Assembly: GCA_030635525.1 (NCBI GenBank)
Contig: DAOVYR010000018.1
Span: 1-10,860, forward strand
DNA length: 10,860 nucleotides
Source of the DNA: Candidatus Nanohalarchaeota archaeon
GTDB taxonomy: Archaea > EX4484-52 > B79-G9
Reading direction: 5' to 3'
Under the pieces are notes generated by a model. It was not told where the DNA came from. It did no database searches and worked only from the letters and a program-made list of their open reading frames with translations. This document shows positions 1 through 5,777 of the stretch, piece after piece. A program made the position numbers and the translations under genes. Numbering within the stretch: the first letter of the stretch is position 1; each line of letters opens with the position of its first letter.

Positions 1-539
1 ATTCCGGTATGTGGAACATCATTAAAAAGAGCGAACAGCTTGAGAAGAGGCTGGAGGATGCGCGTGCAAGAATCCATGATGCCTGCGTTGATGCAGATAG
101 TATTGATGCGAAGATCACTGAGTTCAGTGAGAAGATTGCCAGTGCAAAGGATAAGTTTAACGAATCAGAGGAGCTGATTGAAGAGGCACGGGAGATGAAG
201 ACTGATGATCCGGATGAGGCTGAAATAGAGGCTGTGAAGGCGCTTGTTGCTGAGGCAAGAGAACTGCTTCGTCTTGCGCATGAGGATGTGAAGGATGCCT
301 CTAAGCTGCTTAGCGGGATTATAAGAGAGATACATGCCTGCGGTGGCAGTATGAGTTCTGATATTGATGAAGAGGGGCTTGCAAGTGATGAAGTGTATGA
401 GATTGTTGATACTGCGGCTGAAGATGATGAGGATAGCGGAAGTCCGGGAGAGAATTCAAACGGTGGATCCGGAGAGGACTCTTCTGAAGATGATAATGGA
501 AATGGAGATACGGAAACGGTTACGAATGCAACCGGATGA
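1..539 (+). CDS. Acidic coiled-coil protein, unknown function (5' end probably outside window)
   Basis: The frame is open from the left edge. The first visible ATG is at 9, but only eight bases precede it and no Shine-Dalgarno can be seen, so the gene may start upstream. From the ATG there are 176 residues: about residues 5-110 are charged helix with heptad-like spacing (runs such as EQLEKRLEDARARI and AEARELLRLAHEDV), interrupted near residue 65 by a DDPDE turn. The last 60 residues are a low-complexity acidic Ser/Gly/Asn/Asp tail. No catalytic motif or membrane segment is visible in this part. The stop is 17 bases before a small lipoprotein gene, so the two are probably cotranscribed and the protein may act at the cell envelope. 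I do not recognise the family; similar coiled-coil proteins with acid-rich tails occur in methanogen-related archaea (general impression, not a match). Confidence 0.7.
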   Translation, partial: SGMWNIIKKSEQLEKRLEDARARIHDACVDADSIDAKITEFSEKIASAKDKFNESEELIEEAREMKTDDPDEAEIEAVKALVAEARELLRLAHEDVKDASKLLSGIIREIHACGGSMSSDIDEEGLASDEVYEIVDTAAEDDEDSGSPGENSNGGSGEDSSEDDNGNGDTETVTNATG

Positions 540-556
540 ATGGAGGGTGATGTGTT

Positions 557-817
557 ATGAATAAGATGACTATTGTTTTGATGGTTGCGCTGATGGCGGC
601 TGTTTTTGTTTGCGGGTGCGCAGATAATGATACGCCGGCAGCAGTATATCCGCCAGCGGATGATACCAGAGCGCCGGTGGTGCCTGCTGCGGATGAAAGA
701 GATGCTCTGAGTGGAGAGATTTCAGAAGATATGGATGATGTTGAGAGCGTAAGCAGTGAGCTTGAAGATGAGGATGTTGAGAATCTGGATGAAGAGTTTG
801 AGAACATTGACTGGTGA
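557..817 (+). CDS. Small acidic lipoprotein, unknown function
   Basis: An 86-residue protein with a hydrophobic N-terminal signal (residues 4-18) and a lipobox-like V-C-G-C ending at Cys21, so it is probably exported and lipid-anchored. The mature part starts with a Pro/Ala-rich linker and then becomes strongly acidic (about residues 48-86, rich in Glu, Asp and Ser), probably disordered or a single charged helix. A good Shine-Dalgarno (GGAGGGTGAT, 542-550 region) precedes the ATG. It follows the coiled-coil gene by 17 bases and is followed at once by a hairpin terminator, so it is the last gene of that unit. No known domain is visible. The acidic ectodomain could bind cations or positively charged surface proteins, which is inference only. 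Confidence 0.75.
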   Translation: MNKMTIVLMVALMAAVFVCGCADNDTPAAVYPPADDTRAPVVPAADERDALSGEISEDMDDVESVSSELEDEDVENLDEEFENIDW

Positions 818-823
818 TTGAAA

Positions 824-856
824 CAAGAGGGCTGTTTTGCCCTTGCTTTTTTCTTT
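824..856 (+). terminator. Hairpin plus T-tract terminator after the lipoprotein gene
   Basis: Seven bases after the stop codon, CAAGAGGGC (824-832) pairs with GCCCTTG (839-845) around a TGTTTT loop with one or two bulged bases. It is followed by a T-rich run (CTTTTTTCTTTT). In archaea the T-tract alone can end transcription. The 857-916 stretch that follows holds no gene. Confidence 0.7.
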
Positions 857-916
857 TGAGTTTTTTCTAAAAAGGATAGATTTTATTCACTATGATTACA
901 TATGTTACTACCTGCA

Positions 917-1183
917 TTACTGACTTCCTTTTTTGAACATACTTTTGGTAACACAAACAATCCACTTCCAATGCAAAGCTAAATGTATCAAAACAAGTAA
1001 TCCCATGATCAGACCGCTCCAGTCATGCAGTATTGAAATGTTTTTTACATGCAATACTTTGTATGCTGAGACACCTATGATTTTTATTAAACCAGGCCAT
1101 TTAATCAACCCGGTAATAAAACAAGTAAAAAAGGACAATGCCAACCCGGCATCAATCCAATAATTTAATTTTGTTCTATTCAT
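917..1183 (-). CDS. DUF4405-type small membrane protein, putative haem-binding
   Basis: An 88-residue membrane protein. A first hydrophobic segment lies at about residues 11-27 and a longer one at about 53-76, with a short amphipathic stretch between them that contains His45. The pattern H53-D-W-S-G...L-I-H67-L-A-L-H71-W-K-W is the hallmark of the DUF4405 family: small cytochrome-b-like proteins whose membrane histidines are thought to ligate haem. The ATG lies inside the last codons of the upstream lipoprotein gene (8-bp overlap), so the two are translationally coupled. It is the last gene of a four-gene minus-strand operon. A role in membrane electron transfer or redox sensing fits the family but is not shown here. 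The family call rests on motif memory, not a search. Confidence 0.75.
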   Translation of the reverse strand: MNRTKLNYWIDAGLALSFFTCFITGLIKWPGLIKIIGVSAYKVLHVKNISILHDWSGLIMGLLVLIHLALHWKWIVCVTKSMFKKGSQ

Positions 1184-1511
1184 TTTGTATCCCTGGGTGT
1201 TTTATATCTTCTGCAATATCTTTTATTATAGCAGGAGAGAACTTATATTCTGCTTGTCGAATATCTTCCAGAACAGTATCTACAGTATAGCTTCCTTTCA
1301 AATCAAACTCAACTATTATTCTGGATAAAAGAACTCTTGAGTCAATTTCCCAAAGGTCAGCTACTTCCTGTACTGTTAGAGACCTCATATCGCTTCCTTC
1401 AATCTCCACGGAATGATCGTGATCATCATCGTGCTCGTGCTCATGATCCGATGTGCACCCGGCAACCGCAACCACCAATATTATACTCATCAATAATAGT
1501 ATTTTTTTCAT
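1176..1511 (-). CDS. His/Asp-rich lipoprotein with a DUF4405-partner-like helical domain
   Basis: A 111-residue protein. The signal peptide ends in the lipobox A-V-A-G-C (Cys19). It is followed by a short run alternating His with Asp/Glu (about residues 23-33), a likely divalent-metal-binding patch (Cu, Zn, Ni or Fe). The rest is a small helical domain with two helix-turn-helix-like units (SLTVQEVADLW... and YTVDTVLEDIR...KDIAEDIK); such domains often occur beside or fused to small haem/redox membrane proteins. The start is well supported: GGAGGTTA lies seven bases upstream, and the ATG overlaps the preceding gene's stop as ATGA. The gene overlaps the DUF4405 gene by 8 bp. Together these suggest an envelope-anchored metal- or redox-handling unit, which is inference. 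Confidence 0.75.
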   Translation of the reverse strand: MKKILLLMSIILVVAVAGCTSDHEHEHDDDHDHSVEIEGSDMRSLTVQEVADLWEIDSRVLLSRIIVEFDLKGSYTVDTVLEDIRQAEYKFSPAIIKDIAEDIKHPGIQNE

Positions 1512-1726
1512 TTTTTAACCTCCGAATGATTTATTGTTTTTAATAATATATTGTACTCCTTTTGATTTATCTCTCCTGAAACTAACCTCCTGTCAAGTAT
1601 ATCTTTTAGGGGATATATGTCTTTTCGTCCTGTGCTTTTTACAAACCAGATTATCAGTCCTATTGTGACTATAAAAAACAAAATCTGGGCTCCAAGCAGA
1701 TATGCAAATCCATATCCATAGGGCAT
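1508..1726 (-). CDS. Small SHOCT-domain membrane protein
   Basis: A 72-residue protein with one transmembrane helix (about residues 8-28). The C-terminal SHOCT motif (PLKDILDRRLVSGEINQKEY, about residues 39-58) matches the usual 'L..L..R...GEI...EY' pattern; SHOCT segments are short two-helix oligomerisation or docking modules. The frame stays open to 1831, which would overlap the upstream gene by about 60 bp. I place the start at 1726 because GGAAGTGAT, close to the Shine-Dalgarno consensus, sits four to five bases upstream and the longer version adds only a charged non-conserved leader. The stop overlaps the next gene's start (ATGA), indicating coupling. It probably assembles with the lipoprotein and DUF4405 protein in the membrane. 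Confidence 0.8.
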   Translation of the reverse strand: MPYGYGFAYLLGAQILFFIVTIGLIIWFVKSTGRKDIYPLKDILDRRLVSGEINQKEYNILLKTINHSEVKK

Positions 1727-1753
1727 TTGTATCACTTCCACCAGTCCAAAATT

Positions 1754-1779
1754 ATAAAAAAAGAAAGGCTTATCGCCTT
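1754..1779 (-). terminator. Intra-operon hairpin/T-tract (attenuator-like terminator)
   Basis: On the minus strand, AAGGC (1779-1775), loop, GCCTT (1769-1765) is followed by CTTTTTTT (1762-1755). It overlaps the TAA of the exported-protein gene and precedes the SHOCT gene by about 30 bases. It could end part of the transcription so that the first gene is expressed more than the three membrane genes. Confidence 0.5.
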
Positions 1780-2255
1780 CCTTTTCCTTGTTCTGTTCCG
1801 GAGTTGCCGCAATAGCCGTCACTGTTTGCATCTATACAGTTGTTCTTTTGCATTAGTTGTCCTTCACCAAGACCCATTTTATGGCCGGTTCCACCTGCTA
1901 GTCCATTGCCATCATTTAGTCCAAGTTCTGCTCTCAGATCTGCAGCGGTTTCATCTTTTCCGTTTTGTGCTGCTGCGTGTGCCTGTGCAAAGGTCTCGAA
2001 ATTGCTTTCTGTTACTACATCCACGACTCGTGGGTGCCTTTCGTCTTCTGTCATCAGAGTATACCATTCGTCATAATCTGATGTCTCAAATGCAGCTTCC
2101 ATTGCATCGTGCCTTTCGTCGTTGTAGTCGGGACCTTTCACAGTATAGTCTCCCCTGTAAGCGCTTACGATGCTGATTGTTAGCATTCCAACAACCATAA
2201 GCGCAAACAGGCCAAATACTGCCGCTTTTGCACGCCGGTTCTTTTGTGTTTTCAT
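1770..2255 (-). CDS. Small exported protein, unknown function
   Basis: A 161-residue protein. A basic N-terminus (KTQKNRRAK) and hydrophobic stretch (residues 10-31) ending in V-S-A before Tyr33 form a signal peptide or anchor. The mature part contains two helical stretches: one with DEWYTLM (about 50-70) and one with NFETFAQAHAAAQNGK...DLRAELGL (85-113). The latter pattern recurs in small secreted proteins of uncertain role. A Gly-rich region and a C-terminal C140-I-D-A-N-S-D-G-Y-C149 loop follow, resembling calcium-binding DxNxDG loops. The start is the ATG at 2255, because GAGGAGGTGA sits just upstream; an in-frame GTG at 2264 lies inside that site and is rejected. This is the first gene of the minus-strand operon, facing the regulator gene across a region with duplicated palindromes. 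No family name is assigned. Confidence 0.75.
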   Translation of the reverse strand: MKTQKNRRAKAAVFGLFALMVVGMLTISIVSAYRGDYTVKGPDYNDERHDAMEAAFETSDYDEWYTLMTEDERHPRVVDVVTESNFETFAQAHAAAQNGKDETAADLRAELGLNDGNGLAGGTGHKMGLGEGQLMQKNNCIDANSDGYCGNSGTEQGKGRR

Positions 2256-2294
2256 TTTATTCACCTCCTCATCAGATATTTGTTCTGACTTGCT

Positions 2295-2312
2295 GTTTCA
2301 TATGGATGAAAC
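2295..2312. promoter_or_regulatory. Palindromic operator copy 1 (GTTTCA-N6-TGAAAC)
   Basis: A perfect 6-bp inverted repeat with a 6-bp spacer (TATGGA). It abuts the likely TATA element of the minus-strand operon and lies about 40-57 bp upstream of the exported-protein ATG. It matches copy 2 in both arms and spacer length. Confidence 0.75.
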
Positions 2313-2320
2313 TATACTTA
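2311..2320 (-). promoter_or_regulatory. Putative TATA box of the minus-strand operon
   Basis: On the minus strand the sequence reads TAAGTATAGT. Initiation about 26 bp downstream would fall near 2290, giving a 5' leader of about 35 nt that contains the GAGGAGGTGA ribosome site. It overlaps operator copy 1, so a protein bound there would compete with TBP. Confidence 0.4.
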
Positions 2321-2357
2321 TTAGTCCCTGTAACTATCGAATAATTAGTGTAACTGA

Positions 2358-2375
2358 GTTTCAATATTGTGAAAC
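2358..2375. promoter_or_regulatory. Palindromic operator copy 2 (GTTTCA-N6-TGAAAC)
   Basis: A second perfect copy with spacer ATATTG, centre-to-centre 63 bp from copy 1 (six helical turns, same DNA face). It ends about 10 bp before the TATA box of the regulator gene, over the expected BRE/activator position. Confidence 0.75.
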
Positions 2376-2385
2376 CAAGACAAGT

Positions 2386-2393
2386 TTTATATT
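2386..2393 (+). promoter_or_regulatory. TATA box of the membrane HTH gene (leaderless)
   Basis: TTTATATT is centred 27 bp upstream of the ATG at 2417. No Shine-Dalgarno is present between them, so the mRNA probably begins at or next to the start codon. Confidence 0.6.
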
Positions 2394-2416
2394 GATTGCT
2401 GATAAATTACTGTATT

Positions 2417-2974
2417 ATGAACCCAAAAGACAACAGAAACATTATACTGGGTGTCGGCATTATTATCTCGTTTGCCCTATTGACTTTGTCTGTAAGCACA
2501 TATTACAATTATCAAAAAGATGCCAGGCAGGAATCAAGGCTGAACCCGGATGCAATAGATAACATGACAATAGAAGAGATTAAAGTGTTCATGATTGAAA
2601 ACAGAGATAGACCGCCAATACTAAATAGTTCTGATCTATTGCCTTTTATGGCATTCATCGGTTTGCTGGTTGGAACATTAGTATATTATCTTATGTCTGA
2701 CAAAGTGATCCGACAGGAGCAGACATTGAAGAAGAACACTAAAATAATCCTGAATTTTCTGACTTTCCAGGAAAAGAAGGTTATTGAGACACTTATGGAA
2801 AACGATGGTAAAGTTCAACAGTACGAATTATCTCATCTTCCAAACCTGAACAAAGTCAAGACCCATAGAATTTTGCAGACTCTCGAGCAGAAAGGGATTA
2901 TACATAAAGAGAAACTTGGGAAGATAAATAAAATCGTCCTCAATAAAGAATTGCATGATGTTCTTAAGGATTGA
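2417..2974 (+). CDS. Membrane-anchored winged helix-turn-helix regulator
   Basis: A 185-residue protein. TM1 is at about 9-30, an extracytoplasmic segment at 31-74, TM2 at about 75-93, a charged linker follows, and a C-terminal winged HTH occupies about 113-180. The HTH shows the MarR/IclR-like order: helix FLTFQEKKVIETLMEND, then YELSHLP, the recognition helix NKVKTHRILQTLEQKG, then the wing IIHKEKLGKINKIVLN. Two-TM proteins with a cytoplasmic C-terminal HTH of this kind are common in methanogen-related archaea as membrane-tethered transcription factors. I use the ATG at 2417 because of the TATA spacing; a TTG at 2396 is possible but would lie inside the untranscribed promoter. It is divergent from the four-gene envelope operon and likely binds the two palindromes between them, regulating itself and the operon. 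The ligand is unknown; the exported loop is the natural sensor. Confidence 0.82.
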   Translation: MNPKDNRNIILGVGIIISFALLTLSVSTYYNYQKDARQESRLNPDAIDNMTIEEIKVFMIENRDRPPILNSSDLLPFMAFIGLLVGTLVYYLMSDKVIRQEQTLKKNTKIILNFLTFQEKKVIETLMENDGKVQQYELSHLPNLNKVKTHRILQTLEQKGIIHKEKLGKINKIVLNKELHDVLKD

Positions 2975-2989
2975 ATGGGATGAGTTGCT

Positions 2990-3262
2990 TCAGTTCTGTT
3001 CTTTCTTTTTTTCTGTACCTTCAATAACTGATAATTCATGTTTTGCGGTATCTAATTTTACTTTCAATATTGAAAAACTACCACATTGCATCTCATAAAC
3101 ACCACCATCTTTTGGTGTTACACTAAGACCGGAAGTTTCAGGTGTTTCGAAATCATCACCTATAATATCATAAACATCTTTTTTTAATTCCACATATCTT
3201 CCTCCTCCGGGTCCCTGTTCCAGTAAACTTTCCATTTCTCCAGTCAACGTATATGTTTTCAT
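2990..3262 (-). CDS. Small protein of unknown function
   Basis: A 90-residue soluble protein with no signal or membrane segment. The N-terminal half has a G-P-G-G-G turn (residues 18-22) followed by a predicted helix. The second half alternates hydrophobic residues as in a small beta sheet (GGVYEMQCGSFSILKVKLD, about 53-71) and ends in a Lys/Glu tail. The ATG at 3262 is chosen over an upstream in-frame start at 3277 because GAGGTGG lies directly between them with good spacing. It converges on the HTH gene with 15 bases between stops; the T-rich tract inside its 3' end (2997-3014, + strand) could stop transcription from the HTH gene. I do not recognise the family. Confidence 0.65.
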   Translation of the reverse strand: MKTYTLTGEMESLLEQGPGGGRYVELKKDVYDIIGDDFETPETSGLSVTPKDGGVYEMQCGSFSILKVKLDTAKHELSVIEGTEKKKEQN

Positions 3263-3315
3263 TTTATACCACCTCAAATTACCATAAACATAATAGTTTT
3301 ACGTTAGAGTTAGAG

Positions 3316-3325
3316 AAATATAAAC
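3316..3325 (-). promoter_or_regulatory. TATA box for the small protein at 2990-3262
   Basis: On the minus strand the sequence reads GTTTATATTT. A start about 26 bp downstream (near 3294) gives a leader of about 32 nt carrying the GAGGTGG site. Confidence 0.45.
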
Positions 3326-3356
3326 TTTTGTGGCGAGTTTAAGGTGGAATTTCTCA

Positions 3357-3388
3357 TATCGTTTGAATATTTGGCGCCATATTCGATA
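3357..3388. repeat. Imperfect palindrome centred on TGGCGCCA upstream of topA
   Basis: A perfect 8-bp palindrome TGGCGCCA (3372-3379) is flanked by GAATA (3365-3369) and TATTC (3380-3384), and further out by TATC (3357-3360) and GATA (3385-3388). The arms are slightly offset. It lies about 70-100 bp upstream of the topA TATA box in a 250-bp gene-free stretch and could be a regulator site. The rest of 3390-3450 is AT-rich with nothing recognisable. Confidence 0.45.
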
Positions 3389-3456
3389 AGAATGAAATGC
3401 CTGTGTCAACAAGGTTGAAATATTTATTGAATTATTTTTGGTTCCCTGAACATAGT

Positions 3457-3464
3457 TTTATATA
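3457..3464 (+). promoter_or_regulatory. TATA box of topA
   Basis: TTTATATA is a strong archaeal TATA element. Initiation about 26 bp on (near 3487) gives a leader of about 60 nt with a GGGGGAT ribosome site at 3535-3541. Confidence 0.55.
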
Positions 3465-3548
3465 ATTTCATTATTTTAGTGTTGATGTGCGCTGTATTTT
3501 TCAGTGTAGCATAAGTATATGAGATATTATGTCCGGGGGATAATGATT

Positions 3549-5756
3549 ATGAGTTACCAGCTGATTATTACTGAGAAGCCGAGTGCTGCGCGTAAGATTT
3601 CTGCTGCGCTTGCGGATGGCGCTGTCAAGAATGAGAAGAAGCGCGGCATCCTGTATCATGAGTTTGAGCGCAATGGCAGGAAGATTGTTGTTGTGCCGGC
3701 TGTAGGGCATCTTTATGGGCTCCGGCAGATCACAAAGGACTGGGTGTACCCGGTGTTTAATGTCGAGTGGGCGCCTACGAGTGAGATTGATAAGGGGGCA
3801 TCTTTTTCTAAGAAATATCTTGAGAATATCAAGACGCTTGCTAAGAAAGCAGATGATTTTGTGGTTGCAACTGACCTTGATATCGAGGGGGAGACTATTG
3901 CCTATAATATCATCAGGTTTGCGTGCGGAAAGAAGGATGCAAAGAGGATGAAGTTTTCTACGCTTACTAAGGGGGATCTTGTGAAGTCGTATGAGAATAT
4001 GTCGCCGACAATCATTCGCGGCCTTGCGGATGCAGGTGTTACGCGGCATATGCTTGATTTTTACTGGGGGATTAATATTTCAAGGGCGCTTACTACTGCG
4101 GTTAAGACCGCGGGGCAGTACAAGGTGCTTAGCGCGGGCAGAGTGCAGGGTCCTGCGCTTCATTTTCTTGCTACAAGGGAGAATGCAATCCGTGCTTTTA
4201 AGCCGACCCCTTTCTGGCAGGTTGAGCTTGTGGCGAAAGATCATGATTTCAGGGCGCGCTACGAGGAGGAGAAGATCTGGGATAGAGAGAAGGCGCATAA
4301 GATAAAGAGGGAGTGCAATGAGAAGGATGCGAAGGTCGGGGATATCAAGAAAAAGGAGTATAAGCAGAAGCCGCCTACGCCGTTTAATCTTACTGATCTC
4401 CAGGTTGAGGCGCATAAATTGTTCAAGATGGTTCCAAAGGAGACGCAGGCGATTGCGCAGGAGCTGTATCTGGGGGCGTGCATAAGTTATCCGAGGACGT
4501 CTTCGCAGAAACTGCCTAAAGAAATCGGGTATCGTGCTATTCTTGAGAAACTTAGGAGCAATATTGAGTATGATAAACTTGCGAGTTCTCTGCTTTCCAA
4601 AAAGGATGCGGAACTTGTACCGAATGAGGGCAAGAAGAGTGATGATGCGCACCCGTCTATATTTCCTACGGGTGAGAGGCCTAAAGATATCACTCCTAAG
4701 AAAAAGAAGATATATGATCTTATTGTGAAGAGGTTTCTGGCTGTGTTCGGTGAGGCTGCTGTCCGTGAGACGAATACGATTTTCCTTTTGATTGATGAGC
4801 ATAAGTTTATTCTCGAGGGGAAGCGCACGATCACACCTAACTGGTTTGAGTTGTATGCACCTTATGTGAAGCTTGAGGAGGTTACGCTGCCTGAGCTGAA
4901 TACAGGGGATGTCTTGTGCGTTAAGGAGATTGATCTTTTGTCGAAGGAGACTCAGCCGCCGTCAAGGTATAATGAGGCGTCTATCATCCGTGAGCTTGAG
5001 AAGCGTAATCTCGGCACGAAGGCTACAAGGGCTAATATTATTGAGAACCTGTATAAGAGAGGATATTTGCAGGAGAAGAGGATCGAGGTTACGGATCTGG
5101 GATTGCAGGTCATCGATACTCTTGAGAAGTATTCGGGTGAGTTGATATCTGAGAATCTTACGAGGGAATTTGAGGATGAGATGGAGCGCATTAAGGAGGG
5201 CAAGCTTAAATGTGATGCTGTTCTGGGTAAGGCTGAAACGGATCTCAAGGGGACGTTTTCGAAGTTCAAGGAGCATGAGATGGATATCGGGTCGTCGCTG
5301 ATTGGTTCAATACGGAGCAGTCAGGAGCAGGCGAGCCTGATTGGAAAATGCCCTAAGTGCGATGAGGGTAATCTTGTGATGAAGAGGGGCAAATACGGGA
5401 GGTTCATTGCATGTGACCAGTATCCTGATTGCAAGGTGATTATTTCTATTCCTCAAAAGGGGATGATCAAGAGTACAGGTACGTTATGTCCTGAGTGCAA
5501 GTATCCGATGGTTAGCATGATGAGGGCAAGATCAAAACCACTGGAATTATGCCTGAATAAAGAATGTAAGACAAAACAGTCGGATGATAATCCAACCGGT
5601 GAAAAGAAAGATTTTGGCAAGTGCCCTAAATGCGGTGCGCCCATGCTTGAGCGGTCGAGCATCTATGGGAAGTTTCTCGGGTGCAGTAAGTATCCAAAGT
5701 GCAAGACGATTGTCACACCGGATAAAAAGGATGATAAGAAAAAAGACGCGAAATAA
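3549..5756 (+). CDS. topA: DNA topoisomerase I (type IA, archaeal)
   Basis: A 735-residue type IA topoisomerase, which relaxes negative supercoils by cutting one strand through a 5'-phosphotyrosine. Visible features: the TOPRIM domain with Glu9 in IITEKPSAARK and the metal-binding D-L-D-I-E-G-E (109-115); the S-A-G-R-V-Q-G-P motif (195-202); the active-site tyrosine Tyr314 in C-I-S-Y-P-R-T-S-S; the ...ATRANIIENLYKRGY segment (492-506) of domain IV. Three C-terminal four-cysteine zinc ribbons follow (C601/604/622/628, C647/650/668/673, C692/695/712/718) and then a Lys/Asp tail. Length and order are normal for euryarchaeal TopA. The ATG at 3549 fits GGGGGAT eight bases upstream; starts at 3519 and 3543 are in frame but badly spaced. 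It converges on the antiporter gene with 21 bases between stops. Confidence 0.97.
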   Translation: MSYQLIITEKPSAARKISAALADGAVKNEKKRGILYHEFERNGRKIVVVPAVGHLYGLRQITKDWVYPVFNVEWAPTSEIDKGASFSKKYLENIKTLAKKADDFVVATDLDIEGETIAYNIIRFACGKKDAKRMKFSTLTKGDLVKSYENMSPTIIRGLADAGVTRHMLDFYWGINISRALTTAVKTAGQYKVLSAGRVQGPALHFLATRENAIRAFKPTPFWQVELVAKDHDFRARYEEEKIWDREKAHKIKRECNEKDAKVGDIKKKEYKQKPPTPFNLTDLQVEAHKLFKMVPKETQAIAQELYLGACISYPRTSSQKLPKEIGYRAILEKLRSNIEYDKLASSLLSKKDAELVPNEGKKSDDAHPSIFPTGERPKDITPKKKKIYDLIVKRFLAVFGEAAVRETNTIFLLIDEHKFILEGKRTITPNWFELYAPYVKLEEVTLPELNTGDVLCVKEIDLLSKETQPPSRYNEASIIRELEKRNLGTKATRANIIENLYKRGYLQEKRIEVTDLGLQVIDTLEKYSGELISENLTREFEDEMERIKEGKLKCDAVLGKAETDLKGTFSKFKEHEMDIGSSLIGSIRSSQEQASLIGKCPKCDEGNLVMKRGKYGRFIACDQYPDCKVIISIPQKGMIKSTGTLCPECKYPMVSMMRARSKPLELCLNKECKTKQSDDNPTGEKKDFGKCPKCGAPMLERSSIYGKFLGCSKYPKCKTIVTPDKKDDKKKDAK

Positions 5757-5777
5757 GTTTGGTTCTGCGGCTCATTC

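Noticed and set aside
1727..2176. A long + strand frame opposite the exported-protein gene
   Set aside because: It is antisense to a gene with signal peptide, ribosome site and operon context. Its Leu/Arg/His-rich translation is typical of shadow frames.
3403..3416. TGTCAACAAGGTTGA upstream of topA, sharing TGTCAACAA with the closing stem of the structured RNA
   Set aside because: The shared nine bases have no matching partner arm or context here; most likely coincidence.
4080..4834. Long minus-strand frames opposite topA
   Set aside because: They lie across conserved TopA motifs including the active site, with no start signals. They are shadows of the coding strand.
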